Below, piece after piece: positions 1 through 10,615 of a stretch of DNA of 36,354 nucleotides (positions are counted from its first letter, which is position 1; every line of letters starts with the position of its first letter). Below the pieces are notes generated by a model. That model saw nothing but the letters and a program-made list of their open reading frames with translations. It made no database searches and was not told the origin of the DNA. Source of the DNA: an uncultured Campylobacter sp. (GTDB taxonomy: Bacteria > Campylobacterota > Campylobacteria > Campylobacterales > Campylobacteraceae); the NCBI RefSeq assembly GCF_937980635.1, contig NZ_CALJPG010000018.1, positions 1 to 36,354 on the forward strand, read 5' to 3'. The position numbers and the translations under genes are program-made.

Positions 1-55
<55 letters not shown>

Positions 56-102
56 GCTCTTGGGGGAGATCAGCCTGTTATCCCCGGGGTACCTTTTATC
101 CT

Positions 103-144
<42 letters not shown>

Positions 145-579
145 ACCGACTTTCGTCTCTGCTCGACGTGTATGTCTCGCAGTTAAGCTGGCTTTTGCCT
201 TTATACTCTGCAAGCGATTTCCAACCGCTTTGAGCCAACCTTTGTAAGCCTCCGTTACATTTTGGGAGGCGACCGCCCCAGTCAAACTACCCACCAGACA
301 TTGTCCTACCTAAGGATAACTTAGGCTAGTTAGCTACCCGAATAAAGAAGAGTGGTATCTCAACAATGGCTCATCGTAAACCGAGATCTACGAATCAAAG
401 CCTCCCACCTATCCTGCGCATCTTTATCCAAGTAGCAGTGTCAAGCTATAGTAAAGGTCCACGGGGTCTTTCCGTCTTGCCGCGGGTAGGAGGAATTTTC
501 ACCTCCACTACAATTTCACTGGATCCCTCTTTGAGACAGCTCCCATCTCGTTACGCCATTCATGCAGGTCGGTATTTAA

Positions 580-632
<53 letters not shown>

Positions 633-685
633 TCGGGCTTCGATCAGATGCTTCGCAAAAGCTGACATCATCAATTAACCTTCGA

Positions 686-716
<31 letters not shown>

Positions 717-1349
717 TCTTACGAGTTAGCAGAGTGCTGTGTTTATGGTAAACAGTCGGGAGGGACTCTTTGTTGTAACCTTCTTCGCTTACGAAGTAAA
801 TTCTTAACGAAGCTAGGCACACCTTATACCGAAGATACGGTGCTATTTTGCAGAGTTCCTTAAAGAGAGTTCTTCCACGCGCCTTAGAATACTCATCCCA
901 CCCACCTGTGTCGGTTTACGGTACGGGCGATATCAGCTAAACTTAGAAACTTTTCTCGGCTCGATAGTATCATGGATTCTTCATCTACTCCGAAGAGCGT
1001 CAGAAGCCTTTCAGATCTCGGATAAAGAGTTACGGATTTGCCTATAACTCAACCTACTTCCTTAGACTAGCACTTCCATCCGCTAGCTCCACTAACTTTA
1101 AGCGTCCTTCCGTCGCACACTGATATCGGTATCGGAATATTAACCGATTTTCCATCGCATACCCCTTTCGGACTTTGCTTAGGACCCGACTAACCCTACG
1201 ATGACGAGCATCGCGTAGGAAACCTTGGGTTTACGGCGAATACGATTCTCACGTATTTTATCGCTACTCATGCCTGCATGCTCACTTCCAACCGCTCCAC
1301 CGCTCCTTACCGGTACGGCTTCGACGCTGATTGGAACGCTCTCCTACCA

Positions 1350-1696
1350 CTTGCACTTAATGATTTATACTTTTCTTGCGGCTTTGTTCAAATTTAAAAC
1401 TTAAGATATTTAAGAATTTATCCGATGTCTTAAAGTTTTGTTTGTCTTTCTTCGCTTCTTGGTTGTTAAATTTTAAATATCTAAGTTGGGATTTTAAAAT
1501 TCTAAAAAATTTTAAAATTAACAAAGTTCGAATTCTTTAAAATTTGAATATAGAAAGCGAAGTATTTTGGATGAGAAATTAATGTTGTAAAGATTTTTTC
1601 AATTGAGATAAGGCTTTTAGCCTATCGATTGAGAAAAAAATCGAACTCATTAATTTATCGCCAAAAGACGAGCTAGTATAAATGATTAAGTGCAAG
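1350..1696 (-). other. 23S rRNA intervening sequence in helix 45
   Basis: An AT-rich insertion in the 23S gene. It is bounded by near-perfect 22-base inverted arms at 1350-1371 and 1675-1696 with one mismatch, which would form a long closing stem. The interior shows no convincing open reading frame. The stretch 1562-1669 is nearly identical to part of the helix 25 insert at 2499-2605. Within it, a segment around 1590-1640 can fold into a hairpin of about 50 nt. Long closing stems of this kind are the known RNase III substrates for intervening-sequence removal in related bacteria; removal here is inferred. Confidence 0.85.
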
Positions 1697-1778
1697 TCTA
1701 AAGCTTCGGTACTCATTTTAGCCCCGTTATATTTTCCGCGCAAAATCACTAGACCAGTGAGCTATTACGCTATCTTTA

Positions 1779-1809
<31 letters not shown>

Positions 1810-2314
1810 TTGTTTCAGTAACTTCACATCGTTTTCCACTTAAATGAGATTTGGGGACCTTAGCTGTTAGTCCGGGTTGTTTCCCTCTTGACGACGGATT
1901 TTATCACTCGCCGCCTGACTGCCGTGGTTACGCTATAAGTATTCGGAGTTTGATAGGGTTTGGTACATTGGTGTATGCCCTAGCCCATTCAGTGCTCTAC
2001 CCCTTATAACTACTACACGACGCTATACCTCAATATATTTCGGAGAGAACCAGCTATCACGATGTTTGATTGGCCTTTCACCCCTATCCACAAGTCATCC
2101 GGAGCCTTTTCAACGGCCGTCGGTTGGGTCCTCCACCGGCTCTTACACCGGCTTCAACCTGCTCATGGATAGATCACATCGTTTCGGGTCTGCAGCATCT
2201 GACTAATCGCCCTATTAAGACTCGCTTTCGCTACGGCTCCGGGTTTCCTTAACCTCGCCAGACACCACAACTCGCAGGCTCATTATGCAAAAGGCAGTCC
2301 ATCACACTGTGGAT

Positions 2315-2629
2315 CTGTTTCAATACTAATCTTGGATTGTCTTATCTTGTTTGATTTAAATTTTAAATTTGATCTATTTAAATTTGATCTATGGTTTGAA
2401 ATTTTGATTTTAGAAGTTTTATATCTCTTAAAATTCAATTTTAATCCGATGATTTATAAAAAAATTGTAAAAACAAGATATACCCGCCTAAAGGCGCGGT
2501 ATTTTGGATGAGAAATCAATGTTGTGAAGATTTTTTCGATTGAGATAAGGCTTTTAGCCTATCGATTGAGAAAAAATCGAACTCATTAATTTATCGCCAA
2601 AAGACAAGCCGTCTTTAATATTCAAACAG
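2315..2629 (-). other. 23S rRNA intervening sequence in helix 25
   Basis: A second AT-rich insertion in the 23S gene, about 570-890 bases from the 5' end, which fits helix 25. Inverted arms at 2315-2329 and 2615-2629 pair with two mismatches. A further inner pairing joins the GGATTGTCTT segment near 2334 to AAGACAAGCC at 2601-2610. The part at 2499-2605 matches 1562-1669 of the helix 45 insert, with three substitutions and one single-base length difference. No protein is encoded. Confidence 0.82.
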
Positions 2630-2696
2630 ACCCACATAGTGCTCTGAATGATTGTAAGCAAACGGTTTCAGGTTCTATTTCACTCGGCTCACCGCC

Positions 2697-2727
<31 letters not shown>

Positions 2728-3205
2728 ACGCTATCGGTCTAGTAGTAGTATTTAGGGTTGGATCGTGGTCGACCCGGCTTCAGACAGGATTTCACGTGTC
2801 CCGTCCTACTCAGGATACCGCTAAGTAAGGATGTGATTTCATATACGGGAGTATCACCCTCTATGCCTAACCTTTCCAGATTGTTCTATTATCAGATCCT
2901 AGTCTATGTTGCGGTCCTACAACCCCACTAGTAAACTAGTGGTTTGCCCTATTACGCGTTCGCTCGCCGCTACTAGCGTAATCTCTATTGATTTCTCTTC
3001 CTGCGGGTACTTAGATGTTTCAGTTCCCCGCGTTGGCTCCATTAATGGTAACACATATCGCTATGTATTGGGTTGCCCCATTCAGAAATTCCCGGATCAA
3101 AGCCCCTTGACGGCTCCCCGAGACTTATCGCAGTCTGGCACGTCTTTCATCGCCTCTACTAGCCAAGGCATCCACCGTTCGCTCTTAGTAGCTTACCTTT
3201 TTTAG

Positions 3206-3299
3206 TACTTCTCGCAAGAGCAAAGCTCTTGCTCCGACGGGGAGCGCAAGCGCTTCCCCACCTCACCTAAAGCACAGCAACGCTTTCGGCGTTGCCGTA
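3206..3299 (-). other. hairpin cluster just upstream of 23S rRNA
   Basis: Three short hairpins lie just before the 23S 5' end. One has 7-bp arms at 3214-3220 and 3226-3232 with a CAAAG loop (plus-strand reading). One spans 3239-3259 with arms of about 9 bp. One has arms at 3277-3283 and 3289-3295. The first two have the same order, the same loop and the same flanking motifs (TACTTCTCGCAA and CACCTAAAG, plus-strand reading) as a pair upstream of the 16S gene. Probable precursor-rRNA processing structure; the role is inferred. Confidence 0.6.
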
Positions 3300-4264
3300 A
3301 AATTTCCATTAAAGCAAATTCTAAAGCTTTGTTTCGGATCATAATCGGTAAAGAAGTTATTAGATTTATTTATATATTCTAATTCGCATTACTTCCTTGC
3401 TAAAGATAAAATCGATCTAACTAAGTATTTGGTCTACGGATAAGAGCTTTTAAATATGCTCCATCTTTAAAACCGAAGCGTTAAATTTATTCTATAGTAT
3501 TTGATTAATTCGAATTAAGACGGAAAGAGATCAAACTTATAAAGTAAGTTAAGCTCTATAAGCGTGTATTGATCTTAGCTTTTAGCTTTGGATAACATAA
3601 AAAGCTAAAGGCTTGGCATCACTTCGAATAATCAAAGCTTTAACAAGTCCTGTAAAATTGTTTTATTAAAACTTGATTGTGACTTTAACAATGGTACTTT
3701 AAAGAACGTTTAGGCTAAACCTAAATAGAAAATTTTAAGTTATGGTAGCTTGATCAAATTTGTTAAATTTAACAAACCGATCTGATTGGGTAAAACCGAG
3801 TTAAAATTCTCTATTTAGATCTAACATCAAATTAAATATGGCGCAAATATCTTATGGTGGAGAATAGCGGGATCGAACCGCTGACCTCCTGCGTGCAAAG
3901 CAGGCGCTCTCCCAGCTGAGCTAATTCCCCATCTTCGTTTATCTTTTTCCTTATACCTCGTCAGTTTTACAAAAATCGGCGTCGCATATATCTAATACGC
4001 TCCTTGATTTTCTTAAAACTTCCTCGTCTAAGAAAAAATCTAAACAAATCTATTTTAAAAATATAAAATAGATTGTATTAAGCAGTTAATTCTTACTTCA
4101 ATATATTAAGGAAAATAGCTTATAAATACAAGACTAAAATTTTAATCTTGTTCGTCAATCTCTCAAACCTAAACAAGCTCGATTGAGCATGCTTAGAGCT
4201 AAACATATGTTAGCGCTAAGGCTTTATGATAGATACCTTGTGAGAGGATATCTATTTGTACTCT
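3300..4264 (-). other. 16S-23S internal transcribed spacer
   Basis: The spacer on both sides of the tRNA-Ala gene (3300-3854 and 3931-4264). I searched it for tRNA-Ile, which commonly sits next to tRNA-Ala in Campylobacter rRNA operons, and saw no second tRNA. It is AT-rich with no coding potential. An 18-bp perfect palindrome (TTTGTTAAATTTAACAAA) lies at 3759-3776. A weak boxA-like segment (CGTTCTTTAAAGT on the minus strand) lies near 3699-3711. Neither has a proven role. Confidence 0.7.
3855..3930 (-). tRNA. tRNA-Ala (anticodon UGC)
   Basis: The minus strand gives a 76-nt cloverleaf. It starts GGGGAATTAGCTCAGCTGGG, has the anticodon loop CTTTGCACG with anticodon TGC, a T arm with GGTTCGATCCC, and ends in an encoded CCA. 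The acceptor stem pairs GGGGAAT with ATTCTCC (one G-T pair). It lies in the 16S-23S spacer and is co-transcribed with the rRNAs. Confidence 0.97.
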
Positions 4265-5779
<1,515 letters not shown>

Positions 5780-5781
5780 TA

Positions 5782-5846
5782 TACTTCTCGCAACGGCAAA
5801 GCCGTTACTGCGAGCGGGAGCTTTCGCTCCCTGCACCCACCTAAAG
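5782..5846 (-). other. hairpin pair just upstream of 16S rRNA
   Basis: Two hairpins next to the 16S 5' end. The first has stem AACGG/CCGTT around a CAAAG loop at 5792-5806, extended by outer pairing of 5787-5792 with 5809-5814. The second is at 5816-5831 with a 6-bp stem. The order, CAAAG loop and flanking motifs repeat those before the 23S gene while the stem sequences differ, which suggests a conserved structure. Likely rRNA processing signals (inferred). Confidence 0.6.
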
Positions 5847-6229
5847 CTACAAAGATTTGCAAAAAACAAGTTTTTCACAAATCATAAATTTCTAAGGATA
5901 GCATTAAAAAACCAGAGCTTGGCTCAGGTTTTATTCTGCGTCTTAAATTTAATCTATGATTTAAACTCTTTATACTTATACAGGTAGATACGATTATGAA
6001 GTTTTTAATCTAAAAACTTTATGTTTGTAACATTGTTTTTATGAACTTAAATCCTTTAATGGATCTAATCCATAGGCTCAATCGATCACTTGTTTAGATT
6101 TCAAAGATTGACTAAAGATATTTGTTTTTAACAGTTAAAATTTTAAAAAACGCGTTCGCTAAAAGGCTAAAACTACTAGGACTTAAGAGTTAAGAAAGCA
6201 GGTTCGGCTCGGTGCGAAACAGAATTGTA
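5847..6229 (-). other. rRNA operon leader region
   Basis: AT-rich, apparently transcribed leader between the proposed rRNA promoter and the 16S-proximal hairpins. I see no protein gene here; the open frames in 6231-6630 on either strand lack ribosome binding sites and recognisable sequence. No clear second promoter stands out. Confidence 0.5.
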
Positions 6230-6258
6230 ATTATACAAGAGCGATGCTTAAAGGGGGC
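6222..6258 (-). promoter_or_regulatory. probable rRNA operon promoter
   Basis: On the minus strand a TATAAT hexamer (complement of 6230-6235), in the context CTTGTATAATTAC, lies about 450 bases before the 16S. Campylobacter sigma-70 promoters rely mainly on the -10 element and usually lack a clear -35, as seen here. It is the best -10 match I noticed upstream of the operon; the start site is not proven. Confidence 0.45.
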
Positions 6259-6504
6259 TGAATAAGCAAGAGAAATTTTAAAAAACGATTTTGGAAAATT
6301 TTATAATGAAATTTTATGCTTAACGCGCCTGGCACAAATTTCATCTCCAGCCTCCGTAAAAATTTTATAAATTTCGCAAACGACCGCATCCAAACTAAAA
6401 TTTCATAATACCGCGATATGCCGCAATTCGCGACCGCCGACCGCATCCATTCGCGCATAAAACCCGCTTGCAAAAAACTTAAGCGCACGATTATAAGATT
6501 TCGC

Positions 6505-6510
6505 TATAAT
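6505..6510 (+). promoter_or_regulatory. -10 element for the DUF4149-like / ybgC pair
   Basis: A perfect TATAAT lies 41 bases before the ATG at 6552. It faces away from the rRNA operon promoter and would give a short leader that includes the AAAAGGA ribosome binding site. Confidence 0.5.
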
Positions 6511-6551
6511 CACGTCCGATTTAAAATTTATCAAAATTTAAAAGGACCTTT

Positions 6552-7076
6552 ATGCGCGCAATTTTTTCTATCTATATCTTCATCATCGCAGCCCTTATCG
6601 GCATCGAGCTCTCGCTCGGCGCACTCGTAGCGCCGGTGGTATTTTTCCCGCAGCAGATTATCGGAGAGGGCGTGCTATCGCACTTTCAAAGCGGCAAGCT
6701 AATGAGCGAGATCTTCGTAAAATACGGCGGCATCCTCATCGCAGTCTCGGTCATCTGCCTAGTTTTTGAGATGATAAATTTCAACAACAACAAATCGCAA
6801 TCCTTTCGCTTGCGCCTTTCGACCTTGATGCTGACGCTCGTAAATATCATACTTGCCCTACTTTTCGTGCTTTACTTTACCGACTACGTCATAAATGCCC
6901 AGAAGATCGGTGCAGAAGCGACGATGACGCCGGAATTTGCCCAAATCCACGCGGCTAGCGAATGGTGCATGAAACTCATCATCGTGTTTCAAACGGTTCT
7001 GTTTTTCGCAAAAATCCTCCCCGCCCTCGCCACAAAAAAGGCAGCACCGGAGCAAAGCACAGCCGATGCAGATTAA
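6552..7076 (+). CDS. DUF4149-like integral membrane protein
   Basis: A 174-residue membrane protein. It starts at an ATG with a good ribosome binding site (AAAAGGA, 7 bases upstream). Hydrophobic segments lie at about residues 4-32, 56-77, 88-112 and 135-160, so four transmembrane helices are likely. The N-terminal pattern (small residues, a long helix ending in APVVFF, then a polar FQSGKLMSEIF segment) resembles the DUF4149 / TMEM205-like family, whose function is not established. The last 15 residues are polar (KKAAPEQSTADAD) and probably cytoplasmic. The stop overlaps the start of the thioesterase gene by 11 bases, so the two are probably translated together. The family assignment rests on overall pattern and could be wrong at the family level; membrane location is firm. 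Confidence 0.8.
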   Translation: MRAIFSIYIFIIAALIGIELSLGALVAPVVFFPQQIIGEGVLSHFQSGKLMSEIFVKYGGILIAVSVICLVFEMINFNNNKSQSFRLRLSTLMLTLVNIILALLFVLYFTDYVINAQKIGAEATMTPEFAQIHAASEWCMKLIIVFQTVLFFAKILPALATKKAAPEQSTADAD

Positions 7077-7461
7077 AATTTACTACGAAGATACCGACGC
7101 GCAGGGCATCGTGTATCACGCCAACTACATAAAATTTTGCGAGCGAGCGCGCAGCGAGGCGCTTATGCAGGCAGGAGTGGACTTCGCGCGCGCAGACGCA
7201 TACTTCGTAGTTAGCGAGCTTTGCGCTAAATTTCTCCGCCCCGCGCACCTCGGCGATACGCTTGAAATTCGTACGAGTCTAGCCGCGCTCAAAAATGCCA
7301 GCGCCCTTTTGCGGCAAGAAATTTACAAGATCAAAGATATTAAAAATGCGGATTTTAGCGAGCTTTTATACGCGCAAGACGTAAAGATCGCCTTCGTAAA
7401 AGACGGCAGGCCGATCAAATTTAGCGCCGAAATTTTAGAATTTTTCAAATCTTTGAGATAA
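7066..7461 (+). CDS. ybgC: YbgC-family acyl-CoA thioesterase
   Basis: A 131-residue hotdog-fold thioesterase. The start region reads YYEDTDAQGIVYHANYIKFC (residues 6-25), the hallmark of the YbgC / 4-hydroxybenzoyl-CoA thioesterase family; the aspartate in DTDAQG is the expected catalytic residue. Length is normal and the hotdog domain fills the protein. Family members hydrolyse acyl-CoA thioesters in the cytoplasm; in E. coli YbgC is encoded next to the Tol-Pal genes and linked to phospholipid metabolism. There are no tol genes here; the gene instead overlaps the upstream membrane-protein gene by 11 bases. Substrate cannot be told from sequence. Confidence 0.92.
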   Translation: MQIKIYYEDTDAQGIVYHANYIKFCERARSEALMQAGVDFARADAYFVVSELCAKFLRPAHLGDTLEIRTSLAALKNASALLRQEIYKIKDIKNADFSELLYAQDVKIAFVKDGRPIKFSAEILEFFKSLR

Positions 7462-7941
7462 ATTTATTTCGCGGATTCAAATTTGCCTAGTCGTGCGGTG
7501 CAAACATAGCGCAGACCGGCTTTTTGTCGTAAAATTTAAGAATATACAGAGCTCTTAGGCGAAATAAAATTTGCAGGCGAGATAAAATTTTACGACATAG
7601 AATTTCGCTCGGCATTGAGGTTTAAATTTTAACGCTACGCCGCGACGTAAGCCCCTCACACACCCGAGATAGAAAGCAAAATTTAAAATATCGGAATTTT
7701 GCAATGGCGTTAAATTTTACCTTGCTCCGCTCCGCCGCTTTATGAAATTTTATCGCTCTTAAATTTAAACCCGCGCAGATCGAGTCTGTGTTTTACTCCG
7801 CTAAAATCCCGCTAGTCCGTAAAATTTAAGCAGGCTAAATTCGCCCCGTCTGCTCGCTCGTCGCAATGAAAATCGCGGCGTCCGCGCAAAAAGCTGCGCA
7901 CAAAATCAAAATAGCACGCAAAGAAAGCGCCAAAATGCGCC
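7462..7941. other. intergenic region with AAATTT repeats
   Basis: Gap of 480 bp between two convergent genes. No credible gene seen. It holds many AAATTT-type motifs, a direct pair (GGCGAAATAAAATTT / GGCGAGATAAAATTT near 7559 and 7576), and a 12-bp perfect inverted repeat GTCGTAAAATTT / AAATTTTACGAC (about 7527-7538 and 7586-7597) that could form a hairpin between the converging transcripts. Confidence 0.5.
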
Positions 7942-8607
7942 TCACAGCAGCTCTTTTATCTTTTGCAGATCCTCTTTGAAAAGCTCCGCCTTGCTCGGAT
8001 TTTGCGCGATGAATGCGGGATCGAAGCTCGGCACGAAGCTAATGCCGCCCTCGTTAAAGACCGAGCCGTGCAGCGCGTCCATGCCGGCTAGATCGCCGTT
8101 TCGCAGCACGATTTTACAGCAGAGCTCCCCCAGACAGAGCACGACTTTGGGTTTTAAAATTTTGATCTCATCGGTCAGATACGGCGCGCATTTTAAGATC
8201 ATTTCCGAGCTTACGCGCCTATTTTGCGGCACCGCGCACCTTATCAAAAAGCTAAAATAAATTTCTTCCGGGGCGCAAATTTGATCTAGCGCTGCTTCAA
8301 TCTCAGCCTCCAAGCCGCTGCCAAAACCTTCGTTAGCGCCCGGTGCGAGAGCTACGATCATAAGTTTTACGTTCGCGGGGGTTTTAGAATTTTTAAAATT
8401 TTTGATAGTTTTGAAATTTTTAAAATTTTGCTCGCCGCTTCCAGCTCGCGTTTTGGCAAGCTCGCAGAGATTGCACTCGGCGGTAGCAGATTTTAGCGAG
8501 TCCAGCGCCTTGAAAAATCGCGCGCCGCCGCTTAAAATTTCGGCGCCTACGTAGCGGTAACCGAACGCTTTGTAATAAAGCAGTCTGCGTAGTTGCGAGC
8601 TTTGCAC
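7942..8607 (-). CDS. uracil-DNA glycosylase superfamily protein (family 4-like)
   Basis: A 221-residue protein with the layout of family 4 (iron-sulfur) uracil-DNA glycosylases, which remove uracil from DNA. Four cysteines are placed as the expected [4Fe-4S] ligands: C45 and C48 (CNLC), C124 (RCAVPQNR) and C140 (KCAPYL). APGANEG (88-94) replaces the usual APG-x-x-E-D motif. FVPSFDPAFI (191-200) has Asp196 where family members normally have the histidine of the HPS motif, so activity may be altered. Residues 59-77 are a repetitive insert (NFKNFKTIKNFKN) encoded by AAATTT palindromes. The start is a GTG just after prmC, with no strong ribosome binding site. It is the last gene of the uup-protease-prmC cluster. 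Confidence 0.8.
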   Translation of the reverse strand: MQSSQLRRLLYYKAFGYRYVGAEILSGGARFFKALDSLKSATAECNLCELAKTRAGSGEQNFKNFKTIKNFKNSKTPANVKLMIVALAPGANEGFGSGLEAEIEAALDQICAPEEIYFSFLIRCAVPQNRRVSSEMILKCAPYLTDEIKILKPKVVLCLGELCCKIVLRNGDLAGMDALHGSVFNEGGISFVPSFDPAFIAQNPSKAELFKEDLQKIKELL

Positions 8608-8614
8608 GGCGCGC

Positions 8615-9415
8615 CTACGATCTGTTTAAATTTCGCGCGACGAATCCGCGATCAAACTGCGCCAAATCTTTATAAAATTCCGCCCTAAAGCCCTGCTCGC
8701 GCAAAAACGCCGATAGGCTCTGCTTTTGATCGTAGCCCATCTCGCAGGCTAGAAATTTTGCGCGCCGTGCGGCGATCAGCACGATGCGTTTTAAAATTTC
8801 ATCCCCCCTTTCGCCGCCAAACAGCGCCGCCTTCGGCTCTTGCAGCACGCGCGCATCCAATGCGTAGGAGTTTGCGATGTATGGCGGATTTGAGACGATT
8901 AGATCAAACTCGCCCGCGATCTCATCCGCGTAGGCGCAGTGTACGAACTCGACGTCAGCGCCTAAGCTTGCAGCATTTGCGCGCGCCACCTCAAGTGCAT
9001 CCGCGCTGATGTCGCTAGCCGCGATGCGGCAAGAAGGAAGTAGCTTTTTTAAGCAGATAGCGATTATGCCGCTGCCCGTACCGATCTCGCAAATGCGCGG
9101 CTCGCCCAAGCTCTGCGCCAAAGTAAGAGCTTTTTTCACTAAAATTTCGGTCTCGCAGCGCGGTATCAGCACCCGCTCGTCGACGTAAAATTTAAAGCCC
9201 ATAAACTCGCAGCTTTGCGTGATGTATTCAAGCGGGCGGCCGTCTTTAAATTCAACGATCTTGGCGCGAAATTCCGCTTCATGCACGAGCTCCTCCGAGC
9301 ATCTTAGCACGAGCTGCTCGTCACTAAGTCGCTCGCAAAGTTTTAAAATTTCGCGCGCGACGTATTTTGAGCCGCACTGCCCCAAGCCCCATCTTAGCGC
9401 CTCAGTGATCCTCAT
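8615..9415 (-). CDS. prmC: peptide chain release factor N5-glutamine methyltransferase
   Basis: A 266-residue AdoMet-dependent methyltransferase (PrmC/HemK) that methylates the glutamine of the GGQ motif in release factors 1 and 2, aiding translation termination in the cytoplasm. An N-terminal helical domain (about 1-85) binds the release factor. The catalytic domain shows EIGTGSG (110-116, AdoMet binding) and NPPY (176-179), the diagnostic motif that clamps the substrate glutamine. I chose the ATG at 9415 over the TTG one codon earlier; it overlaps the end of the protease gene by 14 bases, pointing to translational coupling. Length is normal. In many bacteria prmC sits next to prfA; here it lies between a protease and a DNA glycosylase. 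Confidence 0.95.
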   Translation of the reverse strand: MRITEALRWGLGQCGSKYVAREILKLCERLSDEQLVLRCSEELVHEAEFRAKIVEFKDGRPLEYITQSCEFMGFKFYVDERVLIPRCETEILVKKALTLAQSLGEPRICEIGTGSGIIAICLKKLLPSCRIAASDISADALEVARANAASLGADVEFVHCAYADEIAGEFDLIVSNPPYIANSYALDARVLQEPKAALFGGERGDEILKRIVLIAARRAKFLACEMGYDQKQSLSAFLREQGFRAEFYKDLAQFDRGFVARNLNRS

Positions 9416-10610
9416 CAAGCTCTCTTATGCGCTCATACAAGCTCGGGTGCGAATGATACACCGCGGCGTAAATTTTATGAGCGAGCGGAAACGCCTTGTT
9501 TTCGCTGCCCAGCTTCTTTAGCGCGCCGATCATGCTCTTTTTATCCTGCATGCTGGCGCCATGCCGGTCCGCGCTAAATTCGTGCATGCGGCTAAGCTTG
9601 CAGATTACAGGCTCAAAAAACGCATGCAAAATCGGCGCAAACAAAATCATAAAAACCAGCGTCGCGCCGCCGCCCGCGTTAAGCCCCAGCGCGCCGAATA
9701 CGCCTGCGGGGAGGTTTCCGAATACCGCAGACGTCGCGCCCAAAAGCACGAAGCTAAGCGCTAAATTTTTCAAAACATCGCCATGTTTGAAATGCCCGAG
9801 CTCGTGCCCTAAAACGGCTAGAATTTCATCCTCGCTAAGCTTTTCGATGAGCGTGTCAAAAAGCACGACCTTTTTCGTCGCGCCGAAGCCGCCGAAATAG
9901 GCGTTTAGGCGCTTGTCGCGCTTGCTCGCGTCGATCGTAAAAACGCCGCTACTTTTAAAGCCGCAGCGCTGCAAAAGCCCCTCTATGCGCTCTTTTAGCT
10001 CGCCGTGCTCTAGCGGCTGCATCTTATTAAACAGCGGCGCGATAACGGTCGGATAAATTAAATTTATCAGTAAAACTACGCCGAAGCTTAGCAAAAAGCC
10101 CCAGACCCACCAGTGCGCGCCCAGGCTATTTACGCAAAAAACAAGCGCAGAGGCTACCGCGAAGCCGAAAATTAGCGTGAGTACGAGCGATTTTAGCGAG
10201 TCTTTTACGAAAACGGCGGGCGTTATCGTGGAAAAGCCTAGGCGTCTGTCTTTGACGAAGGTTTTGTAAATCTCAAGCGGAAGCGATATCGCGCCGCCGA
10301 TGATTAAAAACGCCGTCACAAAGCAGCTCTGCGCAAAAATCCCGTCGCCAGCTAGATCATATATCGCGCGCTGTAACGCGCCAGCGCCCGCAAGTATCCA
10401 AATAAGCGCCACCGCAAAAGAAAAGCAGTGCGAAAATATATTAAATTTTAAATTTACCGCACCGACCTCGCCCGCCTTGCGATAATTCTCCTCGCTAAGC
10501 ACCACCGCAGGCTCTTTTAGCTTGGCGCGGATGAAGCTTAGCTCGAGCAGATCGAGCGAAATTTTATAAATCGTGTAAAGCACGTATAAAAAGATCAAAA
10601 ACCAAACCAT
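9402..10610 (-). CDS. M48 family metallopeptidase (Ste24-like)
   Basis: A 402-residue integral-membrane zinc protease. The zinc motif HELGH is at 269-273 (in GHELGHFKHGD) and the third ligand is E344 in EFSADRHGA, both typical of M48 Ste24/CAAX-type proteases. Several hydrophobic segments precede the site (about 2-20, 60-80, 92-112, 143-162, 168-190) and two follow it (about 282-300 and 316-332). The C-terminal HSHPSLYERIREL matches the conserved family end. Bacterial members take part in membrane protein quality control; there is no prenylation pathway in sight, so the CAAX name should not be taken literally. It starts 6 bases after the uup stop and overlaps prmC. Length matches the Ste24-type family. 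Confidence 0.92.
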   Translation of the reverse strand: MVWFLIFLYVLYTIYKISLDLLELSFIRAKLKEPAVVLSEENYRKAGEVGAVNLKFNIFSHCFSFAVALIWILAGAGALQRAIYDLAGDGIFAQSCFVTAFLIIGGAISLPLEIYKTFVKDRRLGFSTITPAVFVKDSLKSLVLTLIFGFAVASALVFCVNSLGAHWWVWGFLLSFGVVLLINLIYPTVIAPLFNKMQPLEHGELKERIEGLLQRCGFKSSGVFTIDASKRDKRLNAYFGGFGATKKVVLFDTLIEKLSEDEILAVLGHELGHFKHGDVLKNLALSFVLLGATSAVFGNLPAGVFGALGLNAGGGATLVFMILFAPILHAFFEPVICKLSRMHEFSADRHGASMQDKKSMIGALKKLGSENKAFPLAHKIYAAVYHSHPSLYERIRELDEDH

Positions 10611-10615
10611 CGCGC

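Noticed and set aside
6231..6630. Two small frames between the rRNA promoter and the first protein gene
   Set aside because: No ribosome binding sites, no recognisable sequence, and they overlap the proposed divergent promoters.
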